Origin: Hydrangea macrophylla
Lineage: Eukaryota > Streptophyta > Magnoliopsida > Cornales > Hydrangeaceae
DNA length: 64,000 bases
Direction: 5' to 3'
NCBI GenBank assembly: GCA_033977485.1
Contig: CM066984.1
Location: forward strand, 34,205,501 to 34,269,500
In this document: positions 1-10,816 of the stretch, piece after piece
Layout: each line of letters starts with the position of its first letter
Position numbering within the stretch: the stretch's first letter is position 1
Notes under the pieces: generated by a model
Told to the model about the DNA's origin: nothing
The model's input: only the letters and a program-made list of their open reading frames with translations
Database searches by the model: none
Program-made: the position numbers and the translations under genes

Positions 1-2025
1 AACATGTACAGCACAGTCTGTATTTTATATATCCATTTCTTTCCTTTTTTCTATTATTCTTTTGTTGTTATTTTCTATTGTCAAGTATTCACAGGTGAAT
101 TAGTGTCTCCTCTTGGAGCATGATTGAACTTTCATTCCATGTTTACATACATTCACCTGTTTGTGATTGTCAAGATCAAGGTAATATCATTCCTTCCTTA
201 CGTACTCTCCTTTCTTTCATTTTATTGTTTCATTGGGATAATGAAAGGTTTATGTTTGGGGGTATGCACATTATTATGCACCAATTTTTTTAAAAAATTT
301 TGATACTTGTGCTTAAATAAACGATTTTACCTACGTTTTTGCAATCTTGATTCGATACTTCTTGTTATGTAACTTGGACTGTTATAGAATGGTAAACATG
401 AAAAGATGTGCTTAAACATTTACTGAAGTCATGATGCGACGTTTTAGGATATGTATCGTTCGAATCGTAGTTTTATATCATAGATTTTCACACAAGGAAT
501 GCACTCCACGTAGTCACTTGAATACATGTTTGATGTGAACTATAATATGATTCAGATTTCTAGATAACACAAGATGGAGACTAAACCCAATGAGCTTTTG
601 AGCCTATCTTTTCTTTATAGAGGGTTTTAAATACATTTTGTGTTTGTCAAATTTCATTGACATAGCGCATTAACTCATTGTTTAATCTCATTATTCTTGT
701 TTTGGTAGATAGTCAAGTTAGAATATTTGTTACCATGCTAAATAACCTTCCATTGTAAACGTTGAAGAACCATATGATCATAGGAAATGATGGTAGGCCC
801 TCTTTGTTTACCACCGACCGAAAAATGATAAAATTTTCTTAATTTGCCCCTTTGAGCCGTTAAAATGCCTATTTCTTTAATCACCATTATCCTTCTTTTT
901 TTACTCCAACTTGACCAACTTGGAGTTCACCACTGAGAGATTCATCAATTTTTAGTGGTGATAAGGCGGTGCGTTGATTGAGAAGAAGATGAAAACAAGA
1001 TGATGTTTGGGGCAGTTGCCTTGGTATTCAATGAAAATTCAATTCAAAAACAAGGAAAAGGAAAAGAATACGGTTGGAAAAAAAAAGAAGCAAAAGGGAA
1101 AAAAAGAGGAAAGAAATTAAAAATATATATATAAAAAGAAGAGAATGAAAAGATGAAAGTTGATAGAAGAATGAATGAAAGAAATTAAGTATGCCTTACA
1201 ATGCCATTCTAAGTTGACTTGATGAATTTTTTCTATCCTTTTTTTCATTGCCTGAGCCACGTTATAACCTTTGAAAAATCCTATTTGATCATAAAAAACA
1301 TGGTTTGGATATGTAAATGATGGGAGAAGGATTAAAACATGGTAACGATTAATTTTTCTTGATTGTTGACGTCCTATCCATGAGACTACTATTCTTTCGT
1401 GTCATGCGTCTTTTTCTTGTCACATGTGAGCATTTTTTGTTTTGAAAACATATTTCCTTTGCTCCCATATGTTAGAGAGATTACACATATTCTGAACATT
1501 TCATTTGAAAGTGTAATGAACATTGTGAGATTCGTACTCGAAGCATAGTTGGATGGTTATCCGAGTTATATTCCAAGCTCATGACATGCGCGTATTCATT
1601 TGACTACAACATCACACACGTGTAATTTTATGAGAAACTCTATTGATTTATACGATTCATGTACTTGGGATTGTTTTTCATAATGTAGGTGGATGTTTGA
1701 TTCCATTTCTTCTTGTTCGTTATTCTATTTCAAATCATTGTTTTCCTTTTTAATAAAACTTTTTGAATGTTGAAAATTTTAAAAAAAAAATTCTTATTAT
1801 AAGTTAAAATTTTCTTTTTATAAGTTAATAAAGATGGTTGTGGGTGACTTGTTCACGAGACTTTACTCGTCCGACTAGGGACACCTAGAGGTTTAAAAGG
1901 CTTGTTGCATATGCTAAATGCAATCGCGTTGCCTGCAACAGTGAGTTAGGAATTTTAAGTCACAGTAGTATTTATTTTTATATTTTTCTTTGCTCGAGGA
2001 CTAGCAAAGTGTAGGTTTGGGCGTG
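1..2025 (+). mobile_element. Athila-like gypsy element, 3' non-coding internal region
   Basis: No open reading frame of interest is seen. The stretch precedes an LTR and resembles the segment at 39770-40958, which precedes another LTR of the same broad type. Both hold an A/G-rich block (about 1040-1190 here) and a block shortly before the LTR (about 1850-1960) with the phrases 'cctagaggttta' and 'cttgttgcatatgctaaatg'. Both end in a short 'ctagcaa' motif and a G-rich tract. I read it as the region between pol and the 3' LTR. The coding part lies off the left edge or is lost. Confidence 0.6.
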
Positions 2026-3550
2026 TGATCGGTGACGAATAGTTGCAATTTATAGTCCTAAAGTTACGCTTTGTTAGCCCATTTCATGTAGTTATTAGTT
2101 GTTTTTTTATTAAATATTCTATATTTTGTAGGTTTTAGAGCTTTAACTTGAAAATGCACAAAAATCCAATGATTAGTGGCTTTGGAAGTCATTTTGGGCT
2201 CAAACGGTGATTCCGGTGAAATTTTAATGCAGTAGCAGCCTCAGAAAATGGCATTTTTGACAAGGAATACTTCATATTTGAGAATTTTCTACATAGATAT
2301 AAAATTTAGATGTTCGAGTTACAGATGCATGGCCCCAAATGGTCAGTCAATATGAGATCCGAGTCGAAAGTTATCGCAATTCTACGATCGGTGCGCGAAG
2401 CTGATCAAATCTGAGAAAAAGTTGGAAAAATGGCCATTTCGCTGAAGCGACCCCCGCGCGCCACCCGCTCACGTGATGCACGCGAGCGATCCATTGAAAA
2501 AGTGAAAAATGCATGTTTCGAGGTACTAAAGACCCCTGTGCAATCCGAATTGGATGGATACGTCCAGAAACGTAAAAACAGCAATTTTAGTGCGATTTGG
2601 CTTAGGAAAGCTTCCTAAATCCTTCCAAACTCTATATAAATCCTATTCTAAATCAATTTTGTGATTACACAACATTACAAAACATTAGATACATCCATAT
2701 GTAACAAACTTTCAGCCATTGAAGAGAGAAAAGCAAGGAGAAGAAGAAGAAGACCAAGGATTTCCATGGCCTCCTCCATCAACCTCTTGTCAATCATCGC
2801 TTCTATGGCCAACTAAACCTAGATCTATGGTTTCAATGAAACCCTAGACAAGTAATAGGGTGTTATTTATGTTTTTCTTTTAGTTTTATTATGTATAGAT
2901 GATGATTACATGTTTAGAGGATTTTAATAATAAAATCGTACTTCTATTGATTAAATCATTGCTTTCAAAATTTATTCTTGTCTTAGATATATTTTGGATG
3001 TGATGTGCTCAATGATCTATATTTGATGTGCTTGTATGGATTATTTCCATGTAATGGTGCTTAATTGAATTGTGATATCAACTAGCCGAATAGTTCATGC
3101 TTAGGAAAGGCGGATTGTGCCGCAACCCTAGTTTAGTGTGAGACAATCTGTGCCAACCGAAGATGAATTATGTTGGTGCTTGAATCGTAGTTATCTTCTT
3201 GATGGAGGAATTGGATTTGTAGCTACAATTCCCCATTATCATCTAATGTAATAAGCTAATTGAATGCATAAATACCCTTATTATGAAGCTAGTGGTGGAT
3301 TTGCAATTGTAGGTTCACTTTAAATATCATTTAAAATAACTTTTAATTGCTTTCATAATTTAGATTTACTTTCATCGTTCTTAGTTTAATTAAAATCACA
3401 ATCAAAATCCATTTTTCTTAATAAATTTGATTTAGTTTTTAAAATTAAAGTGCTTTAGTAATTCAATCTCTGTGGGTTCGACCTTTACTTCCACACTACA
3501 AATCCTTGAAAAGTAAAGCATACTTTTATATCTTGATTTTGGCAAGATCA
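2026..3550 (+). repeat. Athila-like 3' LTR (about 1.5 kb)
   Basis: It begins TGATCGGTGACG after the G-rich tract GGTTTGGGCG and ends in the phrase 'attttggcaagatca'. A TATA box (CTATATAAAT) lies near 2632-2641. The text around 2270-2400 is recognisably the same as 35110-35240 and 41200-41340 in the other Athila-like LTRs (for example 'acttcatatttg', 'agatataaaat', 'gagttac'). The 62-residue ORF at 2430 is a by-product. The right boundary is uncertain by about 10 bases, because gypsy gag debris follows directly and no target duplication can be tested. Confidence 0.6.
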
Positions 3551-3966
3551 GCATCCATCCGATGGTTAACCCTGGGGACTGTATAGAATTTGGAAATGTG
3601 CCCTGGCTTTCTGCAATTAAAACATCCCTTGTTGCCTGGCAGTGGGGAAGTAAGCAGTGCCTGGCTGGGGTCCTTGTTGGCGACATTATTGGGTCGGGGA
3701 AAATTTTGTTGAGATTTCCTAGCTCCGTCCCAGATGCACTTGTTCCCTTGAAAGTTATACCCTTGGGTATTCCTCGGCGGCAGGTTCTGGAAATTCCTCG
3801 TTGAAAAGTTCCTTGATGGTTGGGGTCGATTTATCTATTGTCGCTGTACTAAATAGGCATCCTTTTAAAGACTCAAAGCATCTAACTAGTCCATCAAAAC
3901 TCTGATTTCTTTGCCCAATCATCATATGGCGTAAGTGAGGGTTCAATCCTTGGTGAAACCTTTTCA
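3551..3966 (-). pseudogene. Ty3/gypsy gag fragment with damaged zinc knuckle
   Basis: Read on the minus strand, the fragment gives a gag-like stretch (FHQGLNPHLRHMMIGQRNQS) followed downstream by a nucleocapsid zinc knuckle, CFNCRKPGHISKF. The last cysteine of CX2CX4HX4C is replaced by phenylalanine. The frame is not continuous, with at least one shift between the two parts. Gag with a CCHC knuckle is typical of chromovirus-type gypsy elements. The fragment is cut on both sides: it abuts the LTR at 3550 and the copia reverse transcriptase start at about 3967. It is a truncated relic with no function expected. Confidence 0.6.
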
Positions 3967-5347
3967 CCAAACTTCATTTCTCTCAAATTGGTTCAACTCT
4001 TCTTGCATATCCATAATCCAACTATCATCTTGCTCGACTTCCTCTGTGTTTTTAGGTTAGATTTGAGATAAGAAAGCTAAGTTGTTGCAAAAGTTTCTAA
4101 GAGAGGATGTAGTTGTTATTCCTTGACTGGGGTCACCTATGATTTGTTCTATGGGGTGACTAGGAACACTCTTCGAATCTCTAGGAAGGTCATCTCTAAT
4201 GTTGTCTCTAGGAGGTTCTAGAATGAGAGGGGACTCTAACTTAGGCCCTTCTAAAGGTAAAGAGTTTGAGGTACTAGCTAAGTCTAGACCTTCTACACCT
4301 TTCTCTACAACAACAACATTATCATAATCATCATCCTTTCTTCTAAAGGGATTAGCTTCATTAAATACTACATGCATGGACTCTGCTACAACTAAGCTTC
4401 ATTCTCTTATTAAAAACTCTATATGCCTTGCTTATTTATGAGTAACCTAAGAAGATATCATCATCCGGCTTAGCATCAAACTTAGCTAAGTTGTCCTTAT
4501 TATTTAAAATAAAACACTTACAACCAAAAACTCTAAAGTAAACGATATTAGGTTTTCTACCCTTCTAAAGTTCATAGGAAGTCTTACCAAGATTATTTCT
4601 AACAATAATACGATTGATAACATAATATGAAGTACTAGTGGCCTCGGCCCAAAAGTATTAAGGCAAAGAGTGTTCATTCAATAAAGTTCTAGCCATCTCT
4701 TGAAGTGATCTATTTTTCCTTTCCATAACACTATTTTTTTTGAGGAGTTTTTGGTGCCGAAAAATTTTGTCCAAAATCATTTTCATCACAAAAATTTGAA
4801 ATATCTTTGTTGTCAAATTCTCTTCCTCTATCACTTCTAAAATTATTGATGGCGTATCTTTTTTTATTTTGAACTCTTTTGCAAAACTTGACAAAATTGG
4901 GATAAGCCTCATCTTTATGTGCAAGAAATATAACCCATGTATATCTAGAGTAATCATCAATAATTACGAATGCATACACTTTGCCACTTAAACTAGCTAC
5001 ACGATTAGGACCAAATAAATCCATATAAAGCAATTCAGATGGCCTACTAGTGGAGATCTCCTTTTTTTTCTTTTTGAAAGAAGTTTTTGTTTGTTTTCCA
5101 AGTTGGCAAGCATCACAAATCTTGTCCTTAAAAATTTTGTTTTCGGTAAACCCTTAACCAAATCATTCTTTGATAAATTTGAAAGGAGATCAATACTAGC
5201 ATGTCTTAATCGTCTATGCCAAAGCCAACTAGTTTCACTCAACACGGCAAAGCATTTAACATCTTAAGAAGAAATATCATCAAAATAAATAATGTAAACA
5301 TTTTCATCTCGATATGCAATGAATAACACTTTGTCATCATTGGCATC
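3967..5347 (-). pseudogene. Copia A pol: GAG-pre-integrase, integrase, linker, RT start
   Basis: On the minus strand, reading from 5342 down, WLWHRRLRHAS marks the GAG-pre-integrase domain (about 5160-5230). MDLFGPNRVAS begins the integrase core, and FRSDRGREFDN and VMERKNRSLQEMARTLL hold the second Asp and the Glu of the DDE triad. A chromodomain-less tail (VFGCKCFILNN) and an acidic linker (4057-4377) follow. WIMDMQEELNQFERNEVW is the start of reverse transcriptase, where the match stops. Several frameshifts separate the blocks. The reading resumes across the Ogre-like insertion in the protease/pre-integrase region at 19043. Family membership is clear; the lineage within copia is not assigned. 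Confidence 0.8.
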
Positions 5348-7719
5348 TGTGGATACCGGGAATCGGACCACTTCTCTTATTTGAGATTGTTTTGAAATTG
5401 ATTTGAATCAAAGAAAGAAAATAGGTCTGTTGAAAACAGATATAGAGTCGCCACTTGGTCTTTAAGGAACCAAGAAACCTAATTTTGACTCACCCAAATG
5501 GATAAAGGGCACCGGCCCTTCATAACCAAAGAACTTGGTTCGGGGTTTTGGTACGAGAGAGGAAGGAGCCTTTGTCGCGACTAAAACACCCTCAACTCGC
5601 CCCATCTTTCGACGGGCCTCAATTAGCATCCAAATAATCATCTTATACTATGTATGGTTCGGCAATTAATACTATGATAGTATATTACATTACATAAGAA
5701 ACTTGAAAATGGAAGATCTAAAGATAAAATATCATTCATAAGATCTTAATCAAATATCATGCAATGTAAAGTGAAAGATCACACAAATAAACCTAGGAAA
5801 AATCGTCTAATCATGTATCAGATAATAAAGTTTTCCTAATCTAAAGGGACATGAATTGTTCTTGAAACAAATAAATCAAAGAAAGTAAAATATACTTAGC
5901 AAACTAGTATGATGCATGTTAATCTTTGAGAAAAGAAGATTTCTCAATCCCCGGGATGGATGAGAAAGGACGATTAGATCGAGGGGAAGCATGAACGTGT
6001 GATCAAGTTCATCCCTTATAATCTTCTTAGATTAAGAGTTACAAAAACCCCAAATCTTGCATGAATGCATTGTATGTATCTAAAAATGTGCAAAGGTTGT
6101 AGTGTGTTTTGTGTACATGGATTTCTAAGATGACTTAGAAGTCTAAAATGTGCATGAATGAATGGATTAAATAAACATGGGATATATACAAATGTAGTAT
6201 GAACTACTTCCTAAGATATGAGCTAATTTGGAATGCATATAAGCATTAAATCAAAGAATGAAAGTTAAGGTATGCTTGCTGTGAATAGTGGACAGAACAG
6301 TAGCATCATCTTTGGAAATTTGAAAAGAGAGGTTAGGAATGTTTTCAATGCATGATTTTTTATGGAGATGTTCCTTATTGTGTCTAGAACACTACCCAAA
6401 AGTCCAATCTTGAATATCTATCACAGATTTAGAGAAATTATATAAACAATAGAGGTCACTCAGAAACAGAGTTCGTACTGTCGACTGAAATGTTAAAAAA
6501 TCTTAGAAAATGAAAACGAATGATCTAGAGGCCCATTTTATACAGAAAGTTCCCTAAGACATTGAATTTTAAGGGAAAAATAAGTTAGGACCACCCCTTT
6601 TGGAAAAGTTTTCTGGAAAATAGGTCGTAAGTTGTCCTAGCTGCTGTGACAGCAAAAACAGAATGTTTGGAAGGAATATTGGGATCCAAATGGACCATTT
6701 TCAAGTACTTCCAAGTCAAACCAAAAATCATGGGTGTTCTCCAATGAGTTAGGAAGACTTTCCAAGTGGCCTTGCATCCATATGTTGAGTATTGAGTTCT
6801 AGAGAAATCTTTGAACTCAACTCACTCACTGTTTTGACTCATTGTTTTGAAGATTTTGGAGAAAACAAAGTTTTGTTTCTTGCAACCAAATGAGAGGGAT
6901 TGAGAGGGGTTTTGAAATAAATGTTTTGAAAGCACATTTTCAATACTCAATAAGGATTATAGCCACTTAAAATGTCAACATTAAACTCATCATCAAGAAC
7001 CTCCAAGATTGTTGGAGAGATTTATTTTTATTTTTGAACATAACTTCAATACATTTCAAGAATACCTTGGAAGTATTGAGGTTATGATCATCATCTATCA
7101 AACATGTTTTTGAGGTCAAGAGCTACTATCCATAAGGATTCACTCACCCCAAACTTCATGTCATCACTTAGATGATGATGAACTAGTAAGTAAATAAAGA
7201 AAAGAAAAAGAAATGAGATAAGGAGAGATGAACATATATATAATCAAAGCAAGTAAATAGCAATCAATAGATGATAATCAATGTGATTTTGGACTTGTAG
7301 CTTGGTGTTTCACTCATAGATTTTGACATTTGGACATGGAAGTAGCTTCCTATCTCATGAATGCTCAAGAATGAGGGTTGTAGTGGACTTTGAATGTGAA
7401 GTATATAGAAGGATGATGGAAGAAAACAAGAATAAAACTCACTTTCTTATGAAAAATCAATGGGAGAAGCTCCCTTTCTCTCTTCTAAACCTATCTCTAT
7501 CTCTCTTCTTCTCTACAACTTTTCAAGCTTTGCACTTGGCCCCCCCAAAATGAAGAGCAATGGGGGGTTTAAATAGGCCAATTTGGGGTGGTTTTGGGGT
7601 TTTAGAAGTACTCCCATTGGTCCCAAACAACTGTGAACATAAAACTATGTCGTTTTGGCTTTCAATTAATCAAATTGGACCCCCAAAAAAATTACAAAAA
7701 TGGACTCTGCGAGGGATGA

Positions 7720-7781
7720 GTGCCGCAGCGGCACTGGGCCAGTGCCGCGGCGGCAGTGGGCTAGTGCCGCGGCAGCACTGC
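7720..7781. repeat. GC-rich triplicated palindromic patch in the LTR
   Basis: Three imperfect copies of AGTGCCGCGGCGGCACTG-like text occur in about 60 bp in an otherwise AT-rich LTR. Each copy is nearly self-complementary around CCGCGG. The 5' LTR carries the same patch at 18122-18183. The solo LTR at 48541 has only one copy (near 50911), so the number varies between family members. Confidence 0.75.
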
Positions 7782-8146
7782 TCCTCAGACGCCCAGAAAT
7801 TTACGTTTAGGCCCCCAGAGGTTTCGGTATTCGCGAAAAGGCCCTATTTTGTCCGAAATTCACAGAAAATGCATACGAACTCCAAATTGAGGTTGTGATA
7901 TACCGTTGGAAAGGTAATGGAGTCTACTTTACATAAAAAATAGTTCGGGGATAGGTCACTTTGAAAAGTTTTGCGGTATTCGCGATAAAAGCTGATTTGA
8001 TCGCCTTTTTCACCTTCGGAAATTCAAAATAAATTCGTTTTAAATCCAGGAATTATGTGCGATATACCGTTGGAAAGCTATTGACCTCTAGTATCCATGA
8101 AAAATATTTAAAAATTGTTTCGGTGCCCCGATTCCAAAGTCAAATC

Positions 8147-8345
8147 TTGGTCAAACTGGTCAAACCTGGGATTCCCGGGAAGTTCTGGGAACCTCCGGGA
8201 GCTCCTAGGAGCCGACGTTTTCGCGTGATTCTCTTTTAAAACTCATTTTAATACTTTTCTAATGATTCCGGTGAATTCGGACGATTTCGGTCAAACTTGG
8301 TCAAACTCTGGTCAAACCTGGTCAAACCTTGGTCAAACCGGTCAA
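8147..8345 (-). promoter_or_regulatory. W-box cluster in Ogre-like LTR U3
   Basis: GGTCAAAC or GGTCAAC occurs twice at about 8149-8166 and six times at about 8288-8338. In element orientation each reads TTGACC, the core WRKY-binding W-box. The cluster lies about 290-490 bp from the U3 start. It is repeated in the 5' LTR (about 18551-18740) and, with one unit fewer, in the solo LTR (about 51296-51483). A role in stress-responsive transcription is an inference from the motif only. Confidence 0.55.
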
Positions 8346-8635
8346 CGGGGACTTTCGGGGAACTTCCGGGACTTCCGGGGGTCTCTGGGAGCTGACGATT
8401 TCATCCAATTTTACTTAAAAACTCATTTTATCATTTTTATTACGACATAGCATGTTTTCAGAATTTTGGGACCAAATCTGGGAGTCTTCGGGCTTTCAGG
8501 GGTATTTTGGTCATTCTGAGCATTCTGAGAGATAGAGCTGACTTCCAAGAGTCCTTTTGAGTCTTTTACGATCATTGTGAACCACCAAGCTATGGGTCTC
8601 CTAAATCTGATAGCCGACAAAATGGGGTGTCTACA

Positions 8636-8653
8636 GTTTGTCCCTCTTTGGCA
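8636..8653 (-). other. Polypurine tract of the Ogre-like element
   Basis: In element sense the bases just before the 3' LTR read AAAGAGGGACAAAC, a purine-rich run in the position expected for the plus-strand primer. Confidence 0.65.
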
Positions 8654-8969
8654 GGAACTTGCGAGGCAACGCATGTCGCAAGCGAGTGCCAAAGTTTTGA
8701 AGAGACAGGACTTTTTGGAGGCTATAGATTTAGGATAAAAAATATTGCAAAAGATGCAATGATGAAAAAAAAGATGCTGAGGTCAGTGCTGGTCGTGCTC
8801 TGCGTGAGCTGCCTACGTATCCCAAGGGGAATCAGACCAGGACGTAGTTCAGGGCACAAAGGAACAAATCACACATGCACAACAAGACATGTGGATGCTA
8901 TGCTATGAGGATGATATGCAATGCATGGATGTGATATGAATTGTGTCATGGGTCCTATCATGCCTAGTG

Positions 8970-9620
8970 TTATGACCCTAGTATGAGCAGGTGCTGTGGG
9001 GTGTGCCACTCCGAGTGGGCTGGTGTTGTGTTAGTATTTGTGACTGTGATGTGGTGGATGACTCGGATAAGGACACCAAGGCTTAGGAGGCTCAGGGTCT
9101 GGGGGCAAAACTTTTGAAACTTGGGAAGTGCGTTTTGCAAACGAGTGAGGCAGATCAGATGTGCTTTGTTTAGCAGACGACAACCAAAGGTGACCGAGGG
9201 ATTTTGTGATAAAAATGGACAGATGAGAAAGCTCATGATGATCAGTGGACACGGATCCTTGAATTGTGAATAGATAGTGCTTGCCCTGGGAATCAGGGTG
9301 ATTTGACTATGGATGATGTTTTCAATCGTTGGCAGATCCTTATGATGACAAGCCGGAGAATCGGTCCGGACTTCTGTTATCTTCCGCAGGGGATGGTAGG
9401 GGACTCTCTGAGAATCTCTCTTCTTGATCGGGAACCAGGATCCATCTCTGAATCTCTCACGGTTGATCAATCTTTCGGCGCTCAATCCAAGAGGGCCGGT
9501 CGGGGCCTCCGGGAGCTGAAGGATAACATACTCTACTAGGAAGAAGGAAATATGTCCGTTAAATGGGAGTGAAGGTATCATTCTTATTTGTGACAGAGAT
9601 GATTTGCGGTGGTTTGACAC
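8970..9620 (-). CDS. Uncharacterised 216-residue ORF in the Ogre-like 3' region
   Basis: An uninterrupted ORF lies in element sense between the tandem array and the 3' LTR. It shows no recognisable catalytic or binding motif and no clear signal peptide, and is rich in Leu, Ser, Pro and Ile. It could be a chance ORF in repeat-derived sequence, and a 78-residue ORF lies opposite at 9303. Its position, downstream of gag where pol would normally be, is the only reason to list it. Confidence 0.2.
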   Translation of the reverse strand: MSNHRKSSLSQIRMIPSLPFNGHISFFLVEYVILQLPEAPTGPLGLSAERLINRERFRDGSWFPIKKRDSQRVPYHPLRKITEVRTDSPACHHKDLPTIENIIHSQITLIPRASTIYSQFKDPCPLIIMSFLICPFLSQNPSVTFGCRLLNKAHLICLTRLQNALPKFQKFCPQTLSLLSLGVLIRVIHHITVTNTNTTPAHSEWHTPQHLLILGS

Positions 9621-9627
9621 TGATGGA

Positions 9628-10816
9628 GGGTGATAATCAATAGCAACTTATGGACTTATGTTGCATGAATGAAGGAGGATGACCAACAGCCACTCATGGA
9701 CTTATGTTGCTAGGAGAAAGAAAGATCATCAACAGCCATTCGTGGACTTATGTTGCGTGAAGAAAGAGAGATCAATAGCCACTCATGGACTTATGTTGCT
9801 AGGAGAAAAGAAGATCATCAACAGCCATTCGTGGACTTATGTTGCATGAATGAAGGAGGATGACCAACAGCCACTCATGGACTTATGTTGCTAGGAGAAA
9901 GGAAGATCATCAACAGCCATTCGTGGACTTATGTTGCATGAAGAAAGAGAGATCAATAGCCACTCATGGACTTATGTTGCTTGGACGAAGGAAGATCATC
10001 AATAGCCACTCACGGACTTATGTTGCATGAACGAAGAAAGATGATGGATCAACAGCCACTCATGGACTTATGTTGCTAGGAGAAATGAAGATCATCAATA
10101 GCCACTCATGGACTTATGTTGCATGAACGAGGAAAGATGATGAATCAACAGCCACTCATGGACTTATGTTGCTAGGAGAAATGAAGATCATCAACAGCCA
10201 CTCATGGACTTATGTTGCATGAACAAAGAAAGATGATGGTCAACAGCCACTCATGGACTTATGTTGCACTGATGAAAGAAGATCATCAACAGCCACTCAT
10301 GGACTTATGTTGCATGAACGAGGAAAGATGATGAATCAACAGCCACTCATGGACTTATGTTGCTAGGAGAAATGAAGATCATCAACAGCCACTCATGGAC
10401 TTATGTTGCATGAACAAAGAAAGATGATGGTCAACAGCCACTCATGGACTTATGTTGCACTGATGAAAGAAGATCATCAACAGCCACTCATGGACTTATG
10501 TTGCATGAACGAGGAAAGATGATGAATCAACAGCCACTCATGGACTTATGTTGCTAGGAGAAATGAAGATCATCAACAGCCACTCATGGACTTATGTTGC
10601 ATGAACGAAGAAAGATGATGGTCAACAGCCACTCATGGACTTATGTTGCACAGATGAAAGAAGATCATCAACAGCCACTCATGGACCTATGTTGCATGAA
10701 CGAGGAAAGATGATGAATCAACAGCCACTCATGGACTTATGTTGCTAGGAGAAATGAAGATCATCAACAGCCACTCATGGACTTATGTTGCATGAACGAA
10801 GAAAGATGATGGTCAA
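9628..10816. repeat. Minisatellite with 191-bp higher-order repeat
   Basis: About 25 copies of the core CACTCATGGACTTATGTTGC are spaced about 45-50 bp apart. Early copies are variable. From about 10171 a four-unit block repeats at exactly 191 bp: the phrase 'gctaggagaaatgaag' begins at 10171, 10362, 10553 and 10744. Dimers of about 96 bp precede it (10075 to 10171). The array lies in the 3' untranslated region of the element. Confidence 0.93.

Larger units (their letters stand above)
5348..8635 (-). repeat. 3' LTR of the Ogre-like element
   Basis: In element sense the LTR starts TGTAGACACCCCATTTTGTC and ends GGTATCCACA. It contains a W-box cluster, two diverged copies of a roughly 190-bp block (about 8060-8240 and 8260-8440), and a GC-rich patch at 7720-7781. 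The short ORFs inside (7323, 7560, 8057, 8262 and similar) recur unchanged in the other LTR, show no domain, and are taken as chance. Confidence 0.92.

Noticed and set aside
7323..8692. ORFs repeated identically at 17725-19055
   Set aside because: They are inside the two LTRs; identity comes from recent LTR duplication, not from coding constraint, and the solo LTR does not keep the frames.
9628..10816. Regular repeat-and-spacer look, like a CRISPR array
   Set aside because: The intervals between cores are themselves repeated in a 191-bp pattern, the DNA is plant retrotransposon, and no cas genes exist.
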